Under the pieces are notes generated by a model that was given only the letters and a program-made list of their open reading frames with translations, searched no databases and had not been told where the DNA came from. Below are positions 31,680 to 41,086 of a DNA stretch of 64,000 bases, one piece after another. The stretch is from Massospora cicadina (lineage: Eukaryota > Entomophthoromycota > Entomophthoromycetes > Entomophthorales > Entomophthoraceae): contig JAKSZP010015901.1 of NCBI GenBank assembly GCA_022478985.1, forward strand, positions 1 through 64,000, read 5' to 3'. A program made the translations under genes and the position numbers. Within the stretch, counting starts at the first letter, position 1. Each line of letters begins with the position of its first letter.

Positions 31680-31958
31680 AATTTTATTCGAAGTGGGCCG
31701 ACCTGGGGACGATACCGCACCGATTAAGGGGAAATTGAATGAATGGGAAAGGAGGATAAAATCCGGGAAACCTCCATGCGCGGCATATGATAGGCCAGGA
31801 ACTCCATGGACCGCCTTTGCTATTCGCTATCTCGGTTCGGGGCGTTGGTGCGCAACGCCAACACAGTCAGTCGTCTCCTACCCAAAGTTCCTGTACCGGA
31901 ATCGAACTCGGGGAGGCAGTGGTAGAGGGTCCATATTCTACCACTGGGGTATCCTTCC
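31680..31958 (-). mobile_element. SINE, tRNA-like head, family 1
   Basis: Flanked by a 16-bp target duplication TCTGTTACGGAATCTT (31664-31679 and 31959-31974). On the minus strand the head (from 31958) has box A-like CAGTGGTAGAATATGG and box B-like GAGTTCGATTCCGG. The 3' end (31680-31720) reads GTCCCCAGGTCGGCCCAC then TTCGAATAAAATTT, resembling the tails of the other SINEs. The head contains a 10-bp inverted repeat (CAGTGGTAGA/TCTACCACTG), so it does not fold as a normal tRNA. The body differs from the copies at 33.1 and 55.3 kb. Confidence 0.75.
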
Positions 31959-32129
31959 CTCTGTTACGGAATCTTGCGATTGATTAACTACCTTCCAGAC
32001 TAGCTAGAGCTTTGAAATTTGGCACACATGTATCTCCCATCATGGCAATACAATAATCCATTGAAAAGTTGTGGAGATTATGAATTTTACAAAAAACGTT
32101 TTATGCTATTTTATACTATTTTACTTGCT

Positions 32130-33930
32130 TTTATTTAGCTCACCATCTTATTTATTCTGGAATCTTGTATCCTTTATTTAAATCATTTCCTGAAATACCC
32201 TATTGATGAAATTTTTGCACAGTTACTATGGTCAGATGATAATACAATATTCCACCATAATTTTTTAATTTTCATATTAAAATAAAAAATATATAAGAAG
32301 TGAAATTTTATATGTTTTTATAGCAATCAGTATAGTTACAGCTGGGCAGTTTGATATTTGTTTGATTTGATAGTTTCAATGGGTTTCCAAGCAGTTGGCG
32401 GTCATTTGGCTAATAAAAAAGTTAATCGTTTTAGTAAGTAGTAAGTGATTGGTTAATTTGATAGTTTAAATGGTTTTTTCTAGCAGCTGGTAATTTTAGG
32501 TTGCTTCAATAGGTCAATTTGTTTATAGGCGTATTCTAATCTTAAACTACTGAACCAATTTCAACTAATTGTAGCACAAATATTTTATGCAACAGTAGAA
32601 CTACTGTAAGCAAGTTTTTATATTATGATAAAATAAAAAATACTTACCTTATTTTAAAAAAAGATTCAGCAAAAGCAGGAATTATTCTACATGACAAACC
32701 CCCAAATCTTCTTTTTTAACTCCATATCATTAATTAAATAATGGTTGAGGGGATGTGAAATTATGTTCACCTTAGCCATTACTGGTTTCAAACCTGGTAA
32801 GGCATTTTTAGCCCACCTTATCTCGTGGTTACAGGTATGTATAACTATACCCAGTGGTAAGCTAACACTAGTTTCAATCCCTTTGATTTGCCAACTTTTT
32901 AATAGATGAGGTAAAGGTTATAAAAACTACCTTTTAATCATACTACTTATGAGATATTGTCAGAGGTAGTGAATTTGGCTGCATTCTATGACATGCTGCT
33001 GGTGTAATTATTATATTTCTCTGGTTTGTTAATCCAGCAGTCATCATCCACAATACTGGGTATTTTATTAGGTTAAACACCCAGGGAAGAGATCTTTATT
33101 ATTTTATTTAACCGAGGCAAGCCGACCAGGGGACAGGCATTACCAAAAGAAAGAAAGAAACGACATGAAACCTGAACAGGGTCAACTCCATCGAAGAAAG
33201 TTTTTCCACCTCCTGATCGGGACTCAAATTTTTCTGGTTACATCATGGGTAAGGTTTTCGTGTTATTAGACCTACTAACTGCCAATAGCTTCCTTTGGCT
33301 GGCACCCCGATCAATATGTGAAGGGTGGGAATCAAACCCGCAACCTTCAGGTTGGTAGCCGTACGCCCTTACCAACTCGCCTTCCACCCCCCAAGAGATC
33401 TTTATTATTAAAAATAAAATAAAATAAAATGATAATTTATTTAAACTCTATAATCTGTCACTTTATTGAGAAACTAATTATGGGGTCTATACCAATTTTT
33501 AAGGAAATTTCAGAGTCTAGAATATTCTAGGATTATAAGCAGAACTCAGGATAATATTTTAGAGAAAAAAAGGCTATTTTGGGCCCTTTAGCCTTGCTTT
33601 TCTGAAATATCACCAGCTTACACCTTTAATCACTTGATAATTAGCTAAAGGACCACTAACCACTTGACAAAACTATTTAAATTACTAAAATAACCAAAAT
33701 TTAAACTGCTCAACCAAAACAATATACCTACAACCATTAAAATCTTATAAAAATTTACTTCTTAAATAAAAAGCTTTTTATTTTACTATGAAAATTAGAA
33801 AAAAATAAGGTGGAATATTGTATTGTCATCTGACCTTAGTAACAGTGCAAAATTTCATCAATAGTTTATGTCATAAAGTGTTAAATAAAAGATGCAAGAT
33901 TCCAACAAATAATTAGATTGTGAGTTAGAA
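32130..33930. repeat. Long diverged inverted repeat (foldback) enclosing a SINE
   Basis: The left arm, about 32150-32440, aligns with the reverse complement of about 33600-33930. TATTGATGAAATTTTTGCAC (32202) pairs with GTGCAAAATTTCATCAATAG (33846), and GATAATACAATATTCCACC (32236) with GGTGGAATATTGTATTGTC (33810). The homology runs roughly 300 bp. The SINE at 33104-33391 lies in the loop. It could be two opposite copies of one repeat or a foldback DNA element. No transposase is seen. Confidence 0.65.
33104..33391 (-). mobile_element. tRNA-derived SINE, family 2, copy 1
   Basis: A 17-bp target duplication AAGAGATCTTTATTATT (about 33087-33103 and 33392-33408). The minus-strand head is tRNA-like: GGTGGAAGGCGAGTTGGTAA (box A), an anticodon-loop-like GGCTACCAACC, and GCGGGTTTGATTCCCAC (box B), with GGGTGG...CCACCC acceptor complementarity. 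The 3' tail is GTCCCCTGGTCGGCTTGCCT then CGGTTAAATAA. It is about 90% like the copy at 55.26 kb. Confidence 0.9.
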
Positions 33931-34149
33931 AACCTGTAATGGTTATACTCAAATGCTTAAATCAATGATTTGTCAAATATTGACTAGCTGCTAAACCATT
34001 TGATAATATGCAGTTTACTTTATAGGTTCTAAATTTGTCCACTAATTTAATTTTCAATAACAGAAGCGTTTACTATGGAAAGTTAACTTAACTAATTTAC
34101 TTATAATTGTTTAATAAAAAGATAAATGAAAGAGAACAACTTAACTGCC

Positions 34150-34596
34150 TTCTAGCTAAGATTTGGGAATTTCCCAGGATTTTTTGGACGTTTCTTTCAA
34201 AGACTAAACAATTATTACTCAAATCAGCAACAGCAGCTTCCTAGTAGAATTATTTGTCACTAGAAAAATGCACTTTGCCAATAATCTAAACTAATATAGA
34301 GTAAAACATAACTTATCTACTCAAACAATCAAATATATATATTCATCAAAGGGCATGCTCTCAATTAGGATATTGAGCCTTTTGATTATCAAGATTTTTT
34401 CTTAATCCTCAAGGGAATATTATTCTTAGTTGGTTTTTAGAAGGAATCCTCTATTTCATTGAAGGAGTTCCAGATTTGATTATACCCTTTATAACTTTAG
34501 AAACAATGGATAGATCAAAGGATTTGTCAGGTGGCAGTTTCTGTCAATTGTAATTATCCTGATTGAAGGTCAATTAATATCCAAACTGAATCAAAC
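34150..34596 (-). repeat. Left (3') LTR of element F
   Basis: The text from about 34200 (AACAGCAGCTTCCTAGTAGA) to 34596 is repeated directly at about 44000-44370 (AACAATGGCTTCCTAATAAA, CTTAATCCTCAAGG, GATTATACCCTTTATAACTT). It is interrupted by a solo LTR at 34597 and resumes at 35424. Orientation is inferred from the coding strand of F. Confidence 0.65.
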
Positions 34597-34858
34597 TGTA
34601 ACGCACTGGCTCCTTCCAATGAGCCACAAATGAGTTGGGCAACAGGATCCATGTTACAGACCATAGGGCTGACAAGGCTCCTGATACTACTCTCCTTGTG
34701 CGCGCGCTACAAGATTGGACAAGCACCCCCTGGAAGACAGTTGCAAATATACTTAACCCCAGCAACATGCCTTGACTCCAAGACAAGGTATAAAGGGAGG
34801 CAATAGCTCTCCCAAGCTCACTCTCAAAGTCCAATTCTTGTTGATTCAAGCCAAACAT
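34574..34858 (-). CDS. LTR-encoded hydrophobic protein, homologue of the chromovirus U5 ORF
   Basis: 94 residues: LYTLSWSQGMLLGLSIFATV, then LWSVTWILLPNSFVAHWKEP. It aligns with the chromovirus LTR ORF (LSWSQTLLLMCSIMGTVVQ, then LVWSVTWLLLPNSFVAYWRK) across the two hydrophobic segments. A minus-sense AATAAA (34925-34920) lies about 62 bp before the ATG, as in the chromovirus LTR. The last codons run past the LTR edge into flanking DNA. Confidence 0.5.
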   Translation of the reverse strand: MFGLNQQELDFESELGRAIASLYTLSWSQGMLLGLSIFATVFQGVLVQSCSARTRRVVSGALSALWSVTWILLPNSFVAHWKEPVRYSLIQFGY

Positions 34859-35418
34859 GGCTGCAGTTAGGCAATATTTTAAATAAACTCAAACTATAAA
34901 TATATGAATTTTAAAGTTTTTTATTTAATATTGGCCAGGTTGATAGAAAACAGAACTGAGAAGCCTCCAGCTCCCAGTTACTTCCCTATATACACATGCT
35001 ACAAGCTAATATAAAATATAACACAAGCTTATGGTGCTAATCTGACTGATGCTTGGTGTAAACCTTACAGCAGGATCGCGGAATCCTCACCCAATGGTTC
35101 TGTGCCAGTTCCAATTCTCAACAGTTCTGCACCAGTTCCATTTTGAATTCCAAATGAACCGCAAAACTTCCAAGCACCTGTTCCATTCCATTCTTGATTC
35201 GAATCCAAATTGAATCTCGAAACTCCCCATTTTACCTGATTCTCGTTTTCCTCGACTTGGACGCCCATCTGGCTCCTTGGCCTCCTTCAAGCTCCTGCCC
35301 CTTAGGCATCCCTGCCAGGACCAACTCCCCCTCCTCCTCCATACATCCAGACACAGCCTGCCCTGTCTTACCAAAGATCAGGGCAATGTGATGCTGAGGA
35401 TAAACCTCAACTGTCACA
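34597..35418 (-). repeat. Solo LTR with TSD in element F
   Basis: TGTAACGCACTGG...CTGTCACA in plus coordinates (822 bp), with a perfect 5-bp duplication CAAAC on both sides (34592-34596 and 35419-35423). In its own sense it reads TGTGACAG...GCGTTACA. There is no internal region, so it arose by LTR-LTR recombination. It contains an imperfect short tandem repeat of ACCAGTTCCATT-like units (35090-35200). Confidence 0.9.
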
Positions 35419-35899
35419 CAAACTTAACTTTTCCCAAAAAACCCACCTCAAGATCTTGATAAAGGGGTATGTAGCTCTGGAGGAATATCTTATGGACTTG
35501 ATTAAGGACATTCCTAGTCATGACTGAGGTGATCAAAAATTCAGGACCACATCAATATATCACTTAATAGGGGTCAGACCATAATACATCAAGTTTATGA
35601 CATACCTCCAGGTCAGTGATAGTAGAATAGTACCAAGTTTCCCATTTATATTCAGGTATTAAGGGTTTCTTAGCATTGGCCCGATTAGTTTCTTTTCTGG
35701 TAGTATTTTCTATGGATTTGGATACTGAAGCCTTAATTATGAATATCTTCTCCACCAGTCTCCTAATGGCTAGATTGGCAGTGTTGGATGTAGGTGTTTA
35801 CAAAATGGGTTGGACACTATAAGATTTCACTGGTTTTCAACTGTAGAGGACCTTAAAAAGAACATCCTAATAAATTATTGGTAGCTTACCCAATAAGTC

Positions 35900-37334
35900 A
35901 TTAGAGCCCAGGGGAAATACTTGTTCCATTGAGTCAGTTTAGTTTGAGACATTTTGCAGAGAAAAGAGATTAAAGTACCATTAGCTTGCTCTAAGGCCTC
36001 ATTAGTGGAAGGATGATGGGTGGATGTAAAGGCTTTATAAGTCCCCATTAATGATTTAATTTAAGTCACAATTTGGGAAGTAAATTTCTTCAGTTATTAG
36101 ACAGGAGATTTTTGGGCTGCCATGCCTGGTTTAGACTTGTTTGAGTATGTTAGAAAATTAGAGGTTTGACTATTTATTGAATGCTCTGGTGTTTAGTACT
36201 TTAAATTTTACTATGAATTATGTGTCTCATTCTTGAAAGAACTTTTTTTTTATTGAAGTAATGGTTTTAATCCTCATATTCAGTCAAATAGGGTACTTCA
36301 AGATGAGGGGGTTGCTTTGAACCCCTGGCAAAATAGGCCAACGGACCAATAAAGTCCACCCAGATGCTAGCTTGAATTTATTACAACTTTCTAAGGGAAA
36401 TAAGTCCCCTTTTATAGACCTGAAGGGGGTTCAAGGGAATGAAAATATTTTCTCAACCAATCATCACATAAGAACTCAGTAATCAGCTGAGCTGGAAAGA
36501 TGCCTAAGATAGCCAACTGGAGAGATTACATTAAAATGCTACCCCATGATTACATCAATCTGGCTATTAATTCAATATCTAATTTTAAGCCTTACCAAGG
36601 TAAAAACTACTTGAGAGTGGTGATAGGCTAAAGCGTCGTTTAGCCAAATCAAGATTTCCCCACATAACTTGAATTCCCTTAAATCACGCCATTAGTCTTA
36701 TAGTAGTTTAAATACTAATAGGCGCCAATTTAATGAGGATTCTTTCTTTATAATCCTTAAGTTTTTATCCAATTAAAATTATCTAAAATCAGTTTCTCCT
36801 TGTTTTTACAATTTTCTTCTTAAAATCTCTAACAGCGGCTAAGAGTTTTTGTACTCCCCTTTCAACTATATTGTTGAAATCCTGTGCCATCAGCACCAGA
36901 AAGCATAAAAGTGCCAAGATTTATCAGAGTAAAAATGAGGTAGTGGCATTAACTGTGGTGGAGACTAATGGTATAGCCTCGCCCACTTCATGTAGAATAA
37001 TCAATAGCTAGGATAATATAGCAGCAACTGTACATGGCGGTAGGCAGAGAGCCAATGACATCAATGCTAATAATGCAAAGGGCAAGGTCAAACCAATGTC
37101 TTGACGTTAATAAATCAGTTTAGAAGGGAATTAGTTAGCGCAAATGAAGCAGGATTTGTAAGGCCCTTGGCTCCAGCTATCAAGATGGACAGGGTTACAA
37201 ACCCTTTTAGTACCAAGAAGGATTTGTAACAAAGACATGTCCCTTATCCAGATATCTGACCTAGAAAATACCCTGGATGAGAGATAGGTGGCGGCTGCCA
37301 CTACTTGTTTTCCCCATACCTTTTCCCCATCCAC
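35900..37334 (-). pseudogene. Integrase remnant of element F
   Basis: The frame 37334-37131 ends SQGPYKSCFICAN, the Cys pair of the integrase zinc domain. The region 35.9-36.35 and 36.95-37.13 is colinear with integrase core and tail but riddled with stops. An LTR copy lies within it (36360-36950). Confidence 0.45.
36360..36950 (+). repeat. Solo LTR copy, same family as the LTR at 5118-6010
   Basis: The promoter region CCCCTTTTATAGACCTGAAG (about 36408) matches the minus strand at 5590-5640. The end near 36880-36940 (GCATAAAAGTGCCAAGATTT) parallels the reverse complement of 5125-5150. Both ends are approximate and no target duplication was found. Confidence 0.45.
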
Positions 37335-38481
37335 CCCTCACCCCAAACCTATTCAGGTGTCAAAATCTGCAGATTTTTATTTAAAAAGTAAAACAACTTT
37401 ATGTAGATTTTAAAGAATTACAAGTAGTTCTCCACCATGATTTTCAGCTCCTGTCCCCAAAAAGGAATTAACCAGAAGTCAAAATGAATAGGGAAAACTT
37501 ACCTAGCAAGCCAAAATAAAGCACAAACATAAAAGAAAAAGCCAAATTGGGGTAGAACCTGACACTTCATTACAAACTTGAGAAGTGAATCTGGACATTA
37601 GGAATTTGGGAAAATGGCCCAAAAAAGGGCTTGGAACCTTTTGCCAGTACTATTAAGGGTAAATCAGGGATCAAAACCACTAGTTGATGAATTTGAAATG
37701 GAAAATCATTCCCCACTGTTTTAGTTCAGCTTAGCATCCTCCTCCTACCCCACTTAGCTTAAAAATCAGCACCCTACATATAGTAAGGTGTTGGATAATC
37801 ATTTTTGATTTTTCCAAATAGAAACTATAATTCCCAAAAATTTCTTAATTTTTTAGTTACTTTGTTAAAGTTTATATTAAAATCTGTGGTTCTTGTGCTT
37901 TCTAAGTGGACACCACCCAATGGTCACGTTTAATGGCCCCAATGATAGAAGAATCCTTAGGAGCTAATTCAATCCCAGCTCTTGAAAACTGAAACCCTAG
38001 AATGACAAAGACTCCTCTCCAATATCCCCCACCTCATTTTTATGAGGCACAATTGAGTAATCTGTGCCTACTGTTGTGGCTGCTGAAGCACTCACATCCA
38101 GAAGCAAGTTTTCTCTTGGCACGTTCCCATCTTAGCAGGATTTAAGGACGTTATATATAGAATCAAGCATGCCATCCTAGTAGCATCATTTTTTAAGACA
38201 CTTGTAGGTTTTTCATAGAGCGCCATGGCCCACAGTGACATGTGCCTTCATAACAATTAAAGTTCTAACCAAGAGGTAGACATAAGGTAAGCAAGCTGTC
38301 CCAACTTATTTATAGAGTAGCACTTCCTCTATTCAGGTTAGAGCCATCATTTGTCTTTGTCACTTTTGATTTCTGGAAGGTTCTCCATCCCACACATTGG
38401 GTCTTCCTAACAATTCATAAAATCAACTTTCATCCGATGCATTTAAAGTTAGTGACAGTAAGCAGGATAATCCATCAACAA

Positions 38482-38781
38482 TTAGATGGACAGCCTCAGC
38501 TCAATGCACAAAAAATTGTACTTTGCAACATGAGGACCTATGTCACAAGTTGCCCTTTGGGATCCTTCATCTGCTATAACCATTATAATGACACATGATT
38601 GGGTATAACTGTAAGTGTTTTCCATATATAGGTAGAGATGTTTAATGTCCAACAGCACAGCCAAGGCCTCCCATTCTGTAATGCTATAGTTTCTCTCCAC
38701 CTTAGTCAGAGTCTTACTGAAGTAAGTGATAGAATTTTTTACTCGATTAGAGTTGAGTTGAGCCAGTTTATCTCTGACCAT
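38482..38781 (-). pseudogene. RNase H fragment of element F
   Basis: Reads ITYFSKTLTKVERNYSITEW and EALAVLLDIKHLYLYMEN, the middle of gypsy RNase H (S+-L---E-NY---E-E-LA). The upstream TDAS motif is lost to a frame change. Confidence 0.7.
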
Positions 38782-38999
38782 GACATCGCTGTGTTCATGA
38801 ACAAAAAGAAGAGTTTATAAAATTCATGATTCATTATAATGAAAGCAGTGATTAGAGCATCTTTAAGGGAGTTAAAGCACATTCTTGAAATGACTACCAA
38901 TGGAATAGGACCTATCTAAAAAGTAAATATACCATTGGCTTCACTAACTCAGCAAAGTGATAGTAAATTCTTGATAGTAAATGATTATTACTAAACAGA

Positions 39000-39760
39000 C
39001 CTGAAAATAACATAGGTTATTTGATCAATACATATTTTGGATTGTATTGACCTTGTCAGGTAGCAGAGAATTTCTTTGCGCCTAACTTTATGGCCCAAAA
39101 GTTTCATCTTTCTCTAAAAAACATTTTTTGGGTTTCAGCTTTATGGATGCTGCCCTCATTTAAACAAAAATTCTCCTAAGTGCTATAGATGTTTATTTAA
39201 GTGCAAAAGAATATTGTAAAATCGTCCAAATTAATTAATATGCAAGAATTTATAAGATATGCAAGCAAACCATCCACCACCTGCTAAAAGATCTTGGGGC
39301 ATTAAAAAATCTCTGGGGCATACAGGTCAGCTCAAGTATACCTTCTGTGAAAATTATCATGTATTTTTCTCTATCTTCTGGTTCCAGTTTGATCTGCCAA
39401 TGCCAGCTGGTAAGATCCATTTCTGAGAAAAACTGAGATCCTGCTAGTAGCCAAAGAGAGTCATCAATATAAGGCAGATGATAGCTATCAATTCAGGTGA
39501 TTGCATTCAGTCACCTAAAGTCTATCACAACGCAATGGCATCTATCTTATATAAAGACCGCAAAAGAGGAGAAGCCCATGGTCTTTGAGAAGGTTTCAGA
39601 AGACCAGCATCTAATAACCATTGTAACTCCTTGGTTACCTGAGCCTCTTTGACCTTAGACTTTCAGTAGGGCTTGGGCTGGATGGGCTGAGAATTGCCAG
39701 TTTGCACTTTGTGCTAGACCCCTTCATAACCCCAAAGTTATCAGGGCCCTTAGAAAATAC
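39000..39760 (-). pseudogene. Reverse transcriptase remnant of element F
   Basis: The minus strand around 39540-39660 encodes the RT entry (the complement of GGAGAAGCCCATGG, which matches 9590-9610 and 54068-54090 in the other elements). The palm region to 39000 is broken. This is a call by colinearity. Confidence 0.5.
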
Positions 39761-40001
39761 ATAGAAGTATTATTCAATCAAAGACTCCACCAACTGGCGT
39801 TGTTTGCTAGTAAGTGAATCACCACTTATTGCCTCCATTTGGGCTATGATAAGGAGTTCATAGAGTCCAAAGCCAGGTAGATATCCACAGTCAGAGAAAT
39901 AACCAACTTAATTTCTAAAAGGTTCAGATTTAAGCTATTGAGTGGTTACAAGTCAAAGACATAGGTTGATCAGTTAATGGGCCACTAATATGTTAATAGG
40001 C

Positions 40002-41080
40002 TGTTAGTTTCTGATGGTTGACTCAAAGGTAAACCCTTCCAAAAACCCATAACCTCTAGATGATTACCCTAAAGATGAATTTGGCAACCCTTCCTAATTA
40101 ACCGTGCATAAAATTGACCTTATATTAGACATAATTAAGCTCTAAAATCCCAAGGGTTTATGGCACCTACGGTTTGCCCTCATATTATTATAATAAGTTT
40201 TCCACCCAATTGTGAAATTTTTATGTTGATCCTTGTAATCAGCGCAATAGCACTTGCACATGGACATCCTGAAAGGGAGTAACTGGTGCTATTGAGAAGC
40301 CTGCTGACATCCTAATTAGGGGTATGTCATGTTACTGGAATCACTGTTGATTTTCCCATTAATTGGATTTTATCAGCTGTATGAAAAAACTAAATTTGAG
40401 CTGATCTTAAGACAATTTTGCACATTCCATTTGCAATTTTTGTATCTGAAACCTTCTTGAGCTTAAAATTATTTACAAATAGATCTATTAAAAATTCATG
40501 GTTGTGTCAGTCCATAGGCTAGAACTGAGGTGGAAAATAAGATCTGTGGAAAATCACATGCTCAAAGTATGGCCAGGAGATGCCCTAGAGGTATAAAATA
40601 CCGGCGCCTGGTCAAGTAAAATGACATCAAACCATATCAAGAATAAGTAGATATTTTTAAATTCTCTTTTATCTGGTTATTCTATCAGAGTTGGTTCCCA
40701 TTAAGTGTGTCAAAAAGCTGTTAGGACAAAAATCACCAGCTTGTACCTTTTCCTACATCAGTAGAAGCTCCTGAATTTGAAGGAAAATTTATCCTGAGAA
40801 GACCAAAAGAGTCAATAATTTTAGATGAGCCTATTGAGCTTCCAAACTGCCATTATACCATAAGACACTGGCGAAAATCTGAGGATATTTTGGCTGAACT
40901 TCTTCCCAATTTTGCAATTAGGATTTTAATAAACAAACGAGCAATCCTTGGACTTTAATAGAGCATATATATGGGCAAGAATACTTGAGAAAGATAGAGG
41001 TTCACATATTGCTTTTTTAGGCTTTCCATAAATATCCAGAAATTAAGTCAATGGTAAAGTACTTGGATTCCCGTTTCCAC
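40002..41080 (+). repeat. LTR plus gag start of the E/D-associated family
   Basis: Begins TGTTAGTTTCTGATGGTTGA, matching the reverse complement of 56706 leftward (TGTCAGATTCTGGTGGTTGA). It carries GGTATAAAATACCGGCGCC at 40590-40607. It continues past the LTR into EDILAELLPNFAIRI-like sequence (40880-40930), which parallels KDHLVDFIPNKRSGYQ on the minus strand near 55650. It is therefore a truncated insertion in the opposite sense to element F. Confidence 0.55.
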
Positions 41081-41086
41081 AAATAA

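Noticed and set aside
31880..31955. tRNA gene on the minus strand
   Set aside because: Box A and box B are visible, but a 10-bp palindrome spans the anticodon arm, the acceptor ends do not pair, and 16-bp direct repeats flank a 279-bp unit, so it is a SINE head.
33310..33391. Functional tRNA gene on the minus strand
   Set aside because: It is tRNA-like, but the same head, body and tail occur at 55.26 kb with different target duplications. It is part of a SINE.
34574..34858. Envelope-like protein of a retrovirus
   Set aside because: Only 60-90 residues, no signal peptide plus fusion-peptide layout, and located in U5 rather than after integrase.
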